The translations under genes were made by a program, and so were the position numbers. 64,000 nt of DNA from UBA966 sp046350355 (GTDB lineage: Bacteria; Planctomycetota; Phycisphaerae; Phycisphaerales; SM1A02): contig JAXMAN010000002.1 of assembly GCA_046350355.1 (NCBI GenBank), positions 62,001 to 126,000 of the forward strand. The letters are read 5' to 3'. The notes beneath the pieces are model-generated. The model did not search any database, was not told where the DNA came from, and worked only from the letters and a program-made list of their open reading frames with translations. Shown here piece after piece: positions 33,785 through 42,519 of this stretch; position 1 is the stretch's first letter, and every line of letters begins with the position of its first letter.

Positions 33785-34561
33785 ATGACGACGCTCCTGC
33801 TTGCCCCGGTGGTGCTCGCCCTCACGCCTCCGATGCCGCTGCAGCCGGTCTCCGCGACGGGGTCCAGCTGGGTCATCGCGACCGCCTCGGGCGTGGGCAA
33901 CATCTACGAGTCGCGCACCCTCGTGCTCGGCGACCTGCTCAAGGGGTTCGAGTCGGATGTCGTGGCGACGGGAACCTCCAGCGTCGGCACCGCGGACACG
34001 CACGCGCGCCTGCTGCGCGGCGGGCTTGGCTGGCGGCTGATCGCCGGCGGCGGCGGCGACACCTCGGTCGGCGGGGGGCAGAGCGCCTTCTCGCGAGCGG
34101 ATGTGAGCGCCTCCGTGGAGTTTACGCTGGAGCGCGCGGGACGCATCGGGCTCGCATGGGACCTCGGGGCGTATGGCATCAGCTCGGGCAATGTGCGGCT
34201 GGTCCGCCTGCCGGTCGTGGCGGGCAGCACGCTCTCCGAGTCGTGGGTGAGTTCCTACATCGTTCCCGACCTCAACTCGGGATCGGCCGTGCTGGAGCTG
34301 CCCGCCGGCAGCTATCGCCTCCAGGCGTCCGGCACGACGCAATGCAACTCGGGCTTCGCGAACCCGGACACCGGCCGGTACGACCTGCAGGTCGACCTCG
34401 TCGCGCTCGACGCGCCCGACCTCAACGGCGACGGCGCGATCGACGGCGCGGACCTCGGCCTGCTGCTTGCCGGCTGGGGCACCGCCGACGCCGACCTCAA
34501 CGGCGACGGCACCACCGACGGCGCGGACCTGGGCCTGCTGCTGGCGCAGTGGGGGAACTGA
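33785..34561 (+). CDS. Secreted protein with C-terminal dockerin-like repeats
   Basis: 258 residues. A short signal peptide (MTTLLLAPVVLALTPP), then a beta-sandwich-like domain (SASVEFTLERAGRIGLAWDLGAYG, AVLELPAGSYRLQASGTTQ) without a recognised family. Two dockerin-like loops close the protein: DLNGDGAIDGADLGLLLAGWG and DLNGDGTTDGADLGLLLAQWG. It is divergent from the moxR operon (115 bp between starts). Probably surface-associated; function unknown. Confidence 0.87.
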   Translation: MTTLLLAPVVLALTPPMPLQPVSATGSSWVIATASGVGNIYESRTLVLGDLLKGFESDVVATGTSSVGTADTHARLLRGGLGWRLIAGGGGDTSVGGGQSAFSRADVSASVEFTLERAGRIGLAWDLGAYGISSGNVRLVRLPVVAGSTLSESWVSSYIVPDLNSGSAVLELPAGSYRLQASGTTQCNSGFANPDTGRYDLQVDLVALDAPDLNGDGAIDGADLGLLLAGWGTADADLNGDGTTDGADLGLLLAQWGN

Positions 34562-34589
34562 CCGAAGCGACTTTCTCCTCTTTCGGGCG

Positions 34590-35702
34590 ATGATTGTCAA
34601 GCCACTCTCGGACGGGCCACTTCCTTCCGATCCGGCGCTTCGGGCGGGCGTCGAGGCGGAGCGGCAGCTCGCCCACTACCTGCATCGCGCCTTCGCCGCC
34701 TCGGATCGCCTCTTTGTCCTGCACGACCTGCGGATCGAGGATCCCGCGCAGCCGGAGTCGACGGGCGCGCCGGGCGTCTGCCAGATCGACCACCTGATCG
34801 TCCATCGCTTCGGCGTCTTCATCGCCGAGAGCAAGTCGTTCCAGCTCCCGGTCGTGGTGCAGTCGGACGGTTCGGGCGGCGACATGTGGACGCGCGTGGT
34901 CGGAGGGCGCACGACCGGGATCCCGTCACCGATCCAGCAGGCCCGTCGACAGGGAGAGTTGCTTCGTGCCTATCTGCAGCGGCACCGCGAGCAGCTGCTC
35001 GGGAAGGTCGGGCTTGGCATGGGGCTGCTCGCCAAGGCGCTCGCGGGAACCGATCAACGCGGCTTCTCCGCGATGCCGGTGCAGCTCATCGTCGCGATCG
35101 GCGATCGCGGGCACGTGACGCGCAAGGGCGGATGGAGGGAGCCTGAGTCGCCGCTGCGCACCTTCGTGACCAAGGCGGACCAGGTCCCCGCGAAGATCGA
35201 GGAGCAGCTCCGGCGCCATGAGTCTGCAAGCGGGCTGCTTGCGGCGGACGACGGCGCGTACGGCGTCTGGTCCATGCAGCTCGCGGAAGCGGCGCGCGTC
35301 GCCGACTTCCTCCGGGCGAGCCACACGCCGTTGCGTCGCGCCGCGGCCGCCGCACGGGCCGCTGCACCGTCCCCGGCACCAGCCGCCGCAACGACTGCCG
35401 CGCCTGCCGCCACCCCGGCTGCCACTCCGCCCGCCGCGCCGGCGATGCCTGCGCCTCCCGCCCGGCTCGCCTGCAGCGGGTGCGGCCGCAGCGATCTGAA
35501 TCCACTGACCGGCAAGTACGGCTGCTACTGGAAGTGCGCCGCCTGCGGAGCCAACATGAAGATGCCCGAGACCTGTCGCCGCTGCGGTGCGCGGCGCGTC
35601 GATGGCGCGAAGGTGCAGGTGTCGCAGGAAGGGACGGACTTCCGCCGCCGCTGCGGTGCGTGCGGCTTCGATGAGGTGCTTGCCAGCTCACCGCGCCGAT
35701 AG
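34590..35702 (+). CDS. NERD-domain (nuclease-related) protein with zinc ribbons
   Basis: 370 residues, cytosolic. NERD domain at about 18-140: GVEAERQLAHYLHRAF, VCQIDHLIVHRFGVFIAESKSFQL (the D-x-n-ExK core of a PD-(D/E)xK-like nuclease fold is visible as D..ESK). A long Ala/Pro-rich linker (about 250-290) leads to a Cys-rich end: CSGCGRSDLN, CYWKCAACG, CRRCGARR and RRCGACGF, resembling topoisomerase-type zinc ribbons. Proteins of this layout are suspected in DNA processing. It starts 28 bp after the dockerin gene and is followed, with AGGAGG overlapping its stop, by a small membrane protein gene. Confidence 0.88.
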   Translation: MIVKPLSDGPLPSDPALRAGVEAERQLAHYLHRAFAASDRLFVLHDLRIEDPAQPESTGAPGVCQIDHLIVHRFGVFIAESKSFQLPVVVQSDGSGGDMWTRVVGGRTTGIPSPIQQARRQGELLRAYLQRHREQLLGKVGLGMGLLAKALAGTDQRGFSAMPVQLIVAIGDRGHVTRKGGWREPESPLRTFVTKADQVPAKIEEQLRRHESASGLLAADDGAYGVWSMQLAEAARVADFLRASHTPLRRAAAAARAAAPSPAPAAATTAAPAATPAATPPAAPAMPAPPARLACSGCGRSDLNPLTGKYGCYWKCAACGANMKMPETCRRCGARRVDGAKVQVSQEGTDFRRRCGACGFDEVLASSPRR

Positions 35703-35714
35703 GAGGCTTCATCC

Positions 35715-35948
35715 ATGCCCGAATTCACCCCCAAGATGGAGCGACTCGCCGCGCTCGCCGTGCCGCTGCTGGTGTGGCTGGGGCTGTGGGTGCTTCTTTC
35801 GGTGTGCTTCATGCTGCCGATCCCGATCATCTCCGACTGGGTCGCCCTGCTGGGCGTTCGGCCGTGGAGCTTCGCGATGGCGGGCGTCGCGTTTCTGTTC
35901 GCGCTGGTCCTCTACGCGATGGATTCGCGCCGACATATTCAGCGCTGA
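35715..35948 (+). CDS. Small two-helix membrane protein
   Basis: 77 residues: MPEFTPKMERLAALAV then two membrane helices (about 10-33 and 51-68). Preceded by a perfect AGGAGG at 35701-35706 that overlaps the upstream TAG stop, so it is co-transcribed with the NERD gene. No family recognised. The strong Shine-Dalgarno site supports it being real. Confidence 0.75.
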   Translation: MPEFTPKMERLAALAVPLLVWLGLWVLLSVCFMLPIPIISDWVALLGVRPWSFAMAGVAFLFALVLYAMDSRRHIQR

Positions 35949-36140
35949 AAACCGCGCTGGCGCGCTCCCAGGGGCGGTGCGTGCACGATCTTGCGCAAAT
36001 CGGGCGAAGTCGCCGTTGCGCGCGCCGTTTGCCGGTATCGTTCCGGGTTCAGCGATGGTTGTTCAGTCCGAAGTGTCTGCAGCTCTCTGACGATTCCAGA
36101 TAGAGACGGCCCGAAGCGGCCAGCTCACCGATGATGGAAG
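35949..36140 (+). other. Gene-free stretch ahead of a terminator; possible small RNA
   Basis: Nothing protein-like is seen on either strand. It contains a relatively AT-rich island around 36040-36110, a small GC-rich inverted repeat (GGCCCGAAGCGGCC near 36109-36122), and leads directly into the plus-strand terminator at 36141. It may be only the 3' UTR of the small membrane protein gene, or a separate short RNA. Confidence 0.35.
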
Positions 36141-36175
36141 AACGCCCCGGCCTCAAGCTGGGGCGTTTGCGTTTT
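36141..36175 (+). terminator. Intrinsic terminator (plus strand)
   Basis: AACGCCCC (36141-36148) pairs with GGGGCGTT (36160-36167), with an 11-nt loop, followed by TGCGTTTT. It ends transcription coming from the NERD/small-membrane-protein side and separates it from the convergent kinase gene. Confidence 0.75.
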
Positions 36176-36224
36176 GGGAGGGATTGGGGCGGCGCGCGTC
36201 TCGCGCTCCCCGTGCGCCCCGCAC

Positions 36225-38834
36225 CTACGGCGCCGCGCGCGCCTTCCACGACGCCGCCTGCTCGGGCTTGCCCCACTTCTCGTAGAGCGTCGAGATCGCC
36301 TTCGCCGCATCCTTCAGCCGCTGGTGCCCCGCGGGCAGCGACGCCGTCAGGCTCTCGTAGCCCGCGAGCTCCAGCTTCTCCGCCTCCTCGTAGCGCTGCT
36401 GGTCGACGAGGCACTCCGCGACGTTGAGCATCGCCTGCCCCTGCATCCAGTGCTTCTCGGGGAGCGCCTTCTGGATCCCCGCGAGCATCGCGCGGAAGAT
36501 CGGCTCCGCCTCCTGCGGCTTCTTGCGGTCCAGCAGCAGCAGGCCCAGGTTGTTCATCACCACGAGCGTCGGCTGCGCCTGCTCGCCCAGCGTGCGCCGG
36601 CGCGTCTCGAGCGCCTGGCGCATGAGCCGTTCCGCCTCGTCCAGATTGCCCAGGAGCTGCTCCTGCCGCGCGAGGTTCGCCAGGTAGGTGACGGTCGTGT
36701 CGTGGTCGACGCCCAGCGAACGCGAGGCCGCGTCGAGGCAGTGGCGCAGCATCGTGCGCGCCTCGTCGTACTTGCGCTGCATCTCCAGCGCGAGCGCGAG
36801 CGAGTTCTCCGTCGTCAGCGAGTGCGGATGGTCCGCGCCGTAGATGCGCCGCTTGGACGCGAGCACCTCGCGGTTGAGCTTCTCCGACTCCTCGTAGCGC
36901 GAGAGGTCCTTCAGGATCGAGGCGCGAATGCTCTTGGCCATCAGCGTGGTCGGCCCGTCCGCGCCCTGCGCGGCCATCGCCGCGTCGACCAGCTTCTGCG
37001 CGGTGCGGTCCGCGTCCTCGAGCCGCCCCAGGTGCTGCAGCGTGTCCGCGACGCTCGCCATCGTCTCCAGCGTCGCCTTCTCCTTCAGTCCCACGACGCG
37101 CTCCTGGATCTCCAGCGTGCGCCCGTATTCGACGAGCGCCGCCTCCAGGTCCCCCGACATCTGCAGCGTCTGCGCGAGCATGCTGCGCGTGGCGAGCGTG
37201 TCCGGCGCCTCCGCGCCCAGCGCCGCGGTGCGGTCGGCGAGGTTCTTCTCCAGGTCGCGCCGCGCCGCCTCGATGTTGCCCATCATGAGCTCCGCGGCCG
37301 CGATGTTGAAGGCGCTCGTGAGCGTCTCGCGGTCGGCCGGGCCCAGCGCCTTCGTGCGCAGCTCCAGCGCGCGCGCGAGCTGCTCCTTCGACTCCTGGTA
37401 GCGCGCGAGCGCGAAGTAGGTCTCGCCGAGGGTCTCGCGCAGCATCGCCTCCGTCACCGGGTCCTCGCTCAGCGCGGGGCCCAGCCGCTTCGCCGCGTCG
37501 TCCACGAGGTCCTTCACGGTCGGCTCGCGTCCGCCGCTGCGCTCGGGGTCGATGGACGAGAGCATGTCCTGGAGGAAGCTCGCGGTCGCCTCGGCGCGGC
37601 GGCGCTGCTGCTCCGCCGTCTCGCGCGCGTGGCGCTCGCGCTCGGCGGCGTCCTCCGCGCGGAAGTAGCCGATGCCGGTGCCGACGACCGCCGCGACCAG
37701 CGCCAGCGCGACCGCCGCCGTCGCCGCGACCAGCCCGCGCCGGCGCCGCACGAACTTGCGCGCGCGGTACGCGGCGCTCTCGGGGCCCGCCAGCAGCGGG
37801 AGCCCGCGCAGGTAGTTGCGCACGTCGTCGGCGAGCTCGCTCGCGGAGCGGTAGCGCTCGCCGCGGTCCTTGCGCATCGCCTTCAGCGGGATCCACTCGA
37901 GCTCGCGGTGCAGCGCGCGGCGCAGCTCGTCGAGATCGATGCGCCGGCGCCGCGCGAACTCCGCGGCGATCGCGCCCAGGCTGCTCAGGCGCGCGCTCGG
38001 GCGCGGCGGGTCGACCTCGCGGATGATGCGCTGGATCTCCGCGTCGGCGGCGGAGCGCAGCGTGCGGCTGTCGAAGGGGGTCGCGCCCGTGAGCAGCTCG
38101 TAGAGGAGCACGCCCAGCGAATAGACGTCCGTGCGCGTGTCGATGTCGGGGCTGCCCTCGGCCTGCTCCGGACTCATGTACTCGGGCGTGCCGATGAGCT
38201 GGCGATGGCGCGTGACGAGCGTCTTCTCCGTCAGCGGGCCCGCGGTCGCCTTGGCGATGCCGAAGTCGATCACCTTGGGCACCGGCGTGCCGTCGTGCAT
38301 CGAGACGAGGATGTTCGAGGGCTTGATGTCGCGGTGGATCAGCCCCTTCTGGTGCGCGTGCTGCACCGCCTGGCAGACCTGCACGAAGAGCTCCAGCCGC
38401 TCGCGGATCGTCAGGTTGTGCTTGTCGCAGAACTCGGTCATGGGCTCGCCGCGGCACAGCTCCATGACGAAGTAGGGGCGCCCCGAGGCGGTCGCGCCCG
38501 CGTCGAGCACCTTCGCGATGTTGGGATGGTCCATCATCGCCAGCGCCTGCCGCTCCTGCTCGAAGCGCGCGACGACGGCGCGGGTGTCCATCCCCGCCTT
38601 GATGATCTTGAGCGCGACGCGCTGCACCATCGGATCGCGCCGCTCGGCCATCCACACGGTGCCGAAGCCGCCTTCGCCGATCACCTCCAGCAGCCGGTAC
38701 GGACCGACCTGCGCGTGCACCTGCTCCGCCTCGTGCGGCGAGCCCGCGGGCAGCAGCGTCGGCGGCAGGTCGGAGCGCGGCGTCGCGTCGCGCGGCGTCG
38801 CGTCGCGCGCGGGGGTCTCGTCGGCGGGGGCCAT
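36225..38834 (-). CDS. Membrane Ser/Thr protein kinase with C-terminal TPR array
   Basis: 869 residues. The kinase domain (about 44-345) is intact: IGEGGFGTVW, K76 in VALK, H167-R-D169, D190-F-G, GTPEYMSPEQ. One transmembrane helix at about 367-390 is followed by a TPR solenoid (about 430-860) with kinesin-light-chain-like repeats (TLTSAFNIAAAELMMGNIEAARRDLEKN, TVTYLANLARQEQLLGNLDEAERLMRQALETR). Unlike the kinase at 5541 no sigma factor gene adjoins it. TAGATT lies 7 bp before ATG 38834. The long open frame upstream on this strand is antisense to the SPFH gene and is not coding. Confidence 0.95.
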   Translation of the reverse strand: MAPADETPARDATPRDATPRSDLPPTLLPAGSPHEAEQVHAQVGPYRLLEVIGEGGFGTVWMAERRDPMVQRVALKIIKAGMDTRAVVARFEQERQALAMMDHPNIAKVLDAGATASGRPYFVMELCRGEPMTEFCDKHNLTIRERLELFVQVCQAVQHAHQKGLIHRDIKPSNILVSMHDGTPVPKVIDFGIAKATAGPLTEKTLVTRHRQLIGTPEYMSPEQAEGSPDIDTRTDVYSLGVLLYELLTGATPFDSRTLRSAADAEIQRIIREVDPPRPSARLSSLGAIAAEFARRRRIDLDELRRALHRELEWIPLKAMRKDRGERYRSASELADDVRNYLRGLPLLAGPESAAYRARKFVRRRRGLVAATAAVALALVAAVVGTGIGYFRAEDAAERERHARETAEQQRRRAEATASFLQDMLSSIDPERSGGREPTVKDLVDDAAKRLGPALSEDPVTEAMLRETLGETYFALARYQESKEQLARALELRTKALGPADRETLTSAFNIAAAELMMGNIEAARRDLEKNLADRTAALGAEAPDTLATRSMLAQTLQMSGDLEAALVEYGRTLEIQERVVGLKEKATLETMASVADTLQHLGRLEDADRTAQKLVDAAMAAQGADGPTTLMAKSIRASILKDLSRYEESEKLNREVLASKRRIYGADHPHSLTTENSLALALEMQRKYDEARTMLRHCLDAASRSLGVDHDTTVTYLANLARQEQLLGNLDEAERLMRQALETRRRTLGEQAQPTLVVMNNLGLLLLDRKKPQEAEPIFRAMLAGIQKALPEKHWMQGQAMLNVAECLVDQQRYEEAEKLELAGYESLTASLPAGHQRLKDAAKAISTLYEKWGKPEQAASWKARAAP

Positions 38835-38841
38835 CGCGGTG

Positions 38842-38847
38842 AATCTA
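38842..38847 (-). promoter_or_regulatory. -10-like TAGATT before the kinase gene
   Basis: Minus strand TAGATT, then CACCGCG (7 bases), then ATG 38834. No Shine-Dalgarno sequence; it has the same spacing as at the sigma factor gene. Confidence 0.5.
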
Positions 38848-38893
38848 TCCGCACGCCCGCGCCGCAGGATGCATGCGGCCACCTGCGCCCGGA

Positions 38894-38899
38894 TACACT
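38894..38899 (+). promoter_or_regulatory. -10-like TACACT upstream of the SPFH gene
   Basis: TACACTTGCGC, 58 bases before ATG 38958, in the 123-bp gap between divergent starts. Confidence 0.4.
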
Positions 38900-38957
38900 T
38901 GCGCCGCTCCGGAGGCGGGCGCGCGCTTGTACTCCGGTCGCTGTGGGGATCCCCGCC

Positions 38958-41126
38958 ATGCTGCATCCATCGATCGTCCAGTCGTCGCTCGCTCCCGCCG
39001 CCCCGATGCTGCTGGCCGAGCCGGTGCTTCCGGCGATCGTGGTCACCATCGCCTGGATGCTGGGCGGGGGACTCGTCGCCCTCGTGGCGCTCTACTTCCT
39101 GATCACGCGCTGGGTGGTGAACGTCGGCTCCACCGAGATCGCCATCACCGAGCGGCGCTTCTCCGGACGCCGCCTGCCCGCGGGACGCGTCTTCGCCGCC
39201 AACGGCGAGGTCGGCATCCAGGCCGCGTACCTCGCGCCCGGACTGCACATCGTCCCCTGGCCTTTCATCCGCGTCGTCGCGAAGGTGCCCTTCGTCACGA
39301 TCGGACCCGACGAGCTCGGCGTCATCACCGCCACCGACGGCGAGCCGATGCCCTCCGGTCGCATCTACGCCGAGGACAAGGCGGGCGCCTCGCACGACAA
39401 CTTCCAGAACCCGACCGCCTTCCTCAACGGCGGCGGCATCCGCGGCAAGCAGCTGCGCTTCCTGACCAACGGCACCTTCAAGATCCATCCGCAGCTCTTC
39501 CGCGTCGAGAAGATCAAGAAGACGGTCGTCCCGCAGGGCGCCATCGGCGTCGTCACCGCGGCCGACGGCGTGGCGCTCGAGCAGGGCCAGCTCCTGGGCA
39601 AGAGCGTCTCCGACCACGACTGCTTCCAGAAGGCCGAGATCTTCCTCACGCAGGGCGGGCAGAAGGGCCCGCAGATCGAGTTCCTGCGCCCCGGCACCTA
39701 CAACATCTTCACCGACATGTTCCAGGTCGAGCTGCAGGTGGCGATCACCATCGGCGACGACCAGGTCGGCATGGTCGAGGCGCGCGACGGCCGCCCGATG
39801 CCGCGCGAGGACGTCGTCGCGCCGACGCCCGATGTCGGCCTGCACAACAGCTTCCAGGATGGCCAGGCCTTTCTGAACGCGGGTGGCTACCGCGGTCCGC
39901 AGGAGGCCGTGCTGCGCCCCGGCACCTACTACATCAACCCGTACCTCTTCTCCGTCGTGGGCGCGCCGCTCACGGTGATCCGCCAGGGCGAGGTGGGCGT
40001 GCTCATCTCCAACATCGGCAAGGATCCCGCCTCGCTGCCGCAGGATGCGATGGAGGCCGCCCCCGGCCCGCTCGAGCGCGGCGCGAAGGATCCCGACGAG
40101 ACGCGCGTCGACGCCGGCGTGCGCACGCGCCACGTCGTGCCCGACGGCTTCCGCGGCATCCAGCGCAATGTGCTCGGGCCCGGCAAGTACAACATCAACC
40201 CGCGCGCCTTCACCGTCATCCCGATCCCGACGACCACGCGCTCGGTGGAGTGGGGCGGCGGCGGCAACGAGGGCAACTTCGATCCCTTCCAGGTCGTCTC
40301 GCACGACGGCTTCGAGATGCGCGTCGAGGTGCGCTGCCAGTACCGCATCCTGCCCGAGAACGCCCCCTACGTGGTGCAGAAGCTCGGCTCGATCGCGGAC
40401 CTCGAGGCGAACGTCATCCACCCGCAGATCGACGGCATCTTCCGCGCGCAGGTCTCCAAGTCGCCCGCGATCTCGTACCAGCAGAACCGCGCCGAGGAGC
40501 AGACCGCCGCCGAACGCGCGGTGCGCGAGGACCTCTCGCTCTACAAGGTCGAGGTGGTCTCGGTGATGATCACCAACATCCACCTGCCCGAGGCGCTGAT
40601 GAAGACCACCCAGGAGAAGAACCTGGCGGAGCAGCGCAAGTCGATGTTCGACGCGCAGGAGCAGGCGGAGAAGCGCCGCATCGAGTTCCAGAAGACCAAG
40701 TCGCAGGCCGACCAGCAGGACGCGCTCATCAAGGCCGAGATCGGCATCGCGATCGCCAAGCACGAGGCCTCGCAGGCGCAGGAGCGCGCGCACGGCACCG
40801 CGGCGCAGATCCGCATCCAGGCGGAGGCCGAGGCGAGCCGCAACAAGCAGATCGGCGACGCCGAGGCCGCGGTCATCGAGGCCAAGGGCTCCGCGCAGGC
40901 CGAGGCGTACCGCCGCCAGGTCGCGGCGCTCACCGCCAACGGCGTGACGATGGTCGAGGTGACCAAGTCGATCGCCGCGGCGGGGCTGAAGATCACCCCC
41001 GACGTGGTCGTCGCCGGCAGCGGCGGACGCGAGGGCGGCGGTCTGGTCGACCTGCTGCTGGCGAACATGCTGCGCGAGCAGCGCGCGGCGCCCGCGGTGG
41101 CGGGGCCGGCGGCGTCCGGGCAGTGA
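38958..41126 (+). CDS. SPFH-domain (flotillin-like) membrane protein with four vault-like repeats
   Basis: 722 residues. A transmembrane helix at about 27-50 (AIVVTIAWMLGGGLVALVALYFLI) is followed by four internal repeats of about 75 residues. Each runs from a GxxGVV/I-x-A-x-DG start to a FLNxGGxxGPQxxxLRPGTYxINxxLFxV end (about 105-190, 190-262, 262-340 and 340-425). Then comes an SPFH core (DGFEMRVEVRCQYRI, VHPQIDGIFRAQVS, VVSVMITNIHLPEAL), and a long Ala/Glu/Gln coiled coil (about 545-660) typical of flotillins. The C-terminal tail is Gly/Ala-rich. Probably an oligomeric membrane scaffold. The next gene, AIM24-like, is convergent with it, 9 bp away. Confidence 0.9.
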   Translation: MLHPSIVQSSLAPAAPMLLAEPVLPAIVVTIAWMLGGGLVALVALYFLITRWVVNVGSTEIAITERRFSGRRLPAGRVFAANGEVGIQAAYLAPGLHIVPWPFIRVVAKVPFVTIGPDELGVITATDGEPMPSGRIYAEDKAGASHDNFQNPTAFLNGGGIRGKQLRFLTNGTFKIHPQLFRVEKIKKTVVPQGAIGVVTAADGVALEQGQLLGKSVSDHDCFQKAEIFLTQGGQKGPQIEFLRPGTYNIFTDMFQVELQVAITIGDDQVGMVEARDGRPMPREDVVAPTPDVGLHNSFQDGQAFLNAGGYRGPQEAVLRPGTYYINPYLFSVVGAPLTVIRQGEVGVLISNIGKDPASLPQDAMEAAPGPLERGAKDPDETRVDAGVRTRHVVPDGFRGIQRNVLGPGKYNINPRAFTVIPIPTTTRSVEWGGGGNEGNFDPFQVVSHDGFEMRVEVRCQYRILPENAPYVVQKLGSIADLEANVIHPQIDGIFRAQVSKSPAISYQQNRAEEQTAAERAVREDLSLYKVEVVSVMITNIHLPEALMKTTQEKNLAEQRKSMFDAQEQAEKRRIEFQKTKSQADQQDALIKAEIGIAIAKHEASQAQERAHGTAAQIRIQAEAEASRNKQIGDAEAAVIEAKGSAQAEAYRRQVAALTANGVTMVEVTKSIAAAGLKITPDVVVAGSGGREGGGLVDLLLANMLREQRAAPAVAGPAASGQ

Positions 41127-41135
41127 CGGACGCGG

Positions 41136-41852
41136 CTACTCCTCGGTCTCGGCGGCGTAGCCCTCTTCGTGCGGCTGCACGACGACGAATCCGTCGCCGC
41201 GGAAGTGCATCTGCAGCGCCTCGCCGCCGCCGCGGCCCAGCAGCGTGCGGAAGCTCATGTCCGTCTTGAGCTCGGGCTCGAGGTTGCCGCTCCACAGAAT
41301 CGTCGCGTTGGGGTCGGTGGAGACGGGGCGGTCCGGCGTGACGCGCAGCGTGAGCGGGTCGTGGTGGCTGGTGACCGCGACGATGCCGTGGCCCTCGAAG
41401 CGCACGTTGAAGAGGCCGCCGGCGAGCATCGTCGCGATCCCCTTCATCATGCGCATGTCCCAGCGCACCGTCTCCTGGAAGGCGAGCACGTCGTTGCCGT
41501 TGACGACGATCGCATCGCCCGCGAGCTGCAGCAGGACGACCTTCTTGCCGCGGTCCGCGAGGTAGACGGTGCCGCGCCCCTCGGCCTTCGCGAGCGGCAT
41601 CGACTCCCCGCCGATCGCGCGCTTGAGCATGCGGCCGATGCCGTGCTCGAGCATGCCCTCGCGCGTGAAGCGGACATCGCCGGTGTGCGCGATCATCGTG
41701 CCCAGGCGCATCCAGACGCGGCCGTCGAGGTTGAGCTCGAGGATGCGGTCGCTCTCGAGCTCGAAGACGCCGTGCCCGCGGTCGCGCTGCGTGGTGCGCG
41801 AGACGAACTCGGCGATGGTCTGCGTCGGCCGGGCGATGGGAGGGGTGGACAT
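41136..41852 (-). CDS. AIM24-family (DUF124-like) protein
   Basis: 238 residues, no signal. Repeated beta strands of the AIM24/TRAP-like fold: FELESDRILELNLDGRVWMRLGTMIAHTGDVRFTREG, LADRGKKVVLLQLAGDAIVVNGNDVLAF and FNVRFEGHGIVAVTSHHDPLTLRV. The family forms barrel-like oligomers of unclear function. TATTTT lies 6 bases before ATG 41852, formed by a half copy of the palindromic repeat. It is convergent with the SPFH gene; a functional link is possible but unproven. Confidence 0.9.
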   Translation of the reverse strand: MSTPPIARPTQTIAEFVSRTTQRDRGHGVFELESDRILELNLDGRVWMRLGTMIAHTGDVRFTREGMLEHGIGRMLKRAIGGESMPLAKAEGRGTVYLADRGKKVVLLQLAGDAIVVNGNDVLAFQETVRWDMRMMKGIATMLAGGLFNVRFEGHGIVAVTSHHDPLTLRVTPDRPVSTDPNATILWSGNLEPELKTDMSFRTLLGRGGGEALQMHFRGDGFVVVQPHEEGYAAETEE

Positions 41853-41858
41853 GCCCTG

Positions 41859-41864
41859 AAAATA
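41859..41864 (-). promoter_or_regulatory. -10-like TATTTT at the AIM24 start, inside a degenerate repeat half
   Basis: On the minus strand TATTTT is followed by CAGGGC and ATG 41852. On the plus strand the same bases read TGAAAATACGCC, which resembles the outer half (GGAAAATATGCC) of the palindrome whose full copy starts 8 bp further at 41872. Confidence 0.45.
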
Positions 41865-41871
41865 CGCCCCC

Positions 41872-41907
41872 CGGATAATATGCCGGGCATGCCCGGCATA
41901 TTTTCCG
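41872..41907. repeat. Dispersed palindrome, copy B
   Basis: 36-bp palindrome CGGATAATATGCCGGGCA plus its reverse complement, with one mismatched pair (T76/T103). It lies in the 279-bp gap between the divergent AIM24-like and 111-residue genes. Confidence 0.9.
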
Positions 41908-42119
41908 CGCGACGGGGTCCGATTCTTCGAAGAAGCCGCCCGGGAGCGCGGGGCGCGCGCACGACCGCCGCCGCGCCGCGCGCGCTGCGGCATCCGCGCG
42001 TCTGGGGCGTGCGCCGCGCGAGTTCTCCGAAGACCCGGCACGCGCGCGTGCGCACGCGCGCGCCGAGCGCATTTGTTCTGCGGGGAAGCATCGCCGCTTG
42101 CGATGCGCACCTGCGTTTG

Positions 42120-42125
42120 TAGGCT
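42120..42125 (+). promoter_or_regulatory. -10-like TAGGCT before the 111-residue gene
   Basis: TAGGCT, then CGGTTC (6 bases), then ATG 42132; no Shine-Dalgarno site. Confidence 0.45.
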
Positions 42126-42131
42126 CGGTTC

Positions 42132-42467
42132 ATGCGATTCCGCATTCGCGGACGCGAGCGCGACAGCGATGAAGTCGTCGAGCTGGATGTGGAGGCGACG
42201 AACTCCCTCGAAGCGCTCGAGTCCATCCGATCCCAGGGAGTGGAGCCGTTTGGCATCATCGGCATCGCTCCCCACGAACCACCCCGCGCCGGGGGCCCAG
42301 GGGCGGCGCTCTGGGTCCTCGGTGGCGCGGCGCTGATCGCTGCGACCGCGCTGCTCGTGTGGACGCTCTTCCCGGCGCCGGCATCGGCGCCGGACCGCGC
42401 GCCGGACCACGCGCCCGACCACGCGGCGCAGGCCGACGCGCCACCGCCCTCCGCGGCAGGTGAGTGA
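42132..42467 (+). CDS. Small membrane protein, unknown function
   Basis: 111 residues. An N-terminal soluble part (MRFRIRGRERDSDEVVELDVEATNSLEALESIRSQGVEPFGI) resembles a small beta-alpha domain found at the front of planctomycete membrane proteins. One transmembrane helix (about 60-82, LWVLGGAALIAATALLVWTLF) precedes a His/Asp/Ala/Pro-rich tail. No family recognised. A TAGGCT hexamer 6 bp upstream fits the leaderless pattern. Confidence 0.7.
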   Translation: MRFRIRGRERDSDEVVELDVEATNSLEALESIRSQGVEPFGIIGIAPHEPPRAGGPGAALWVLGGAALIAATALLVWTLFPAPASAPDRAPDHAPDHAAQADAPPPSAAGE

Positions 42468-42519
42468 CCGTGCGCGCGGGCGAGGTCTGGCCCGCCCAGG
42501 CCGCCCGCGCCGCCGCATC

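Noticed and set aside
36174..38957. Open frame on the plus strand running for 2.8 kb into the SPFH gene
   Set aside because: It is antisense to the kinase-TPR gene and has a composition of Arg/Leu/Val-rich noise; the real SPFH start is ATG 38958, where the membrane helix begins.
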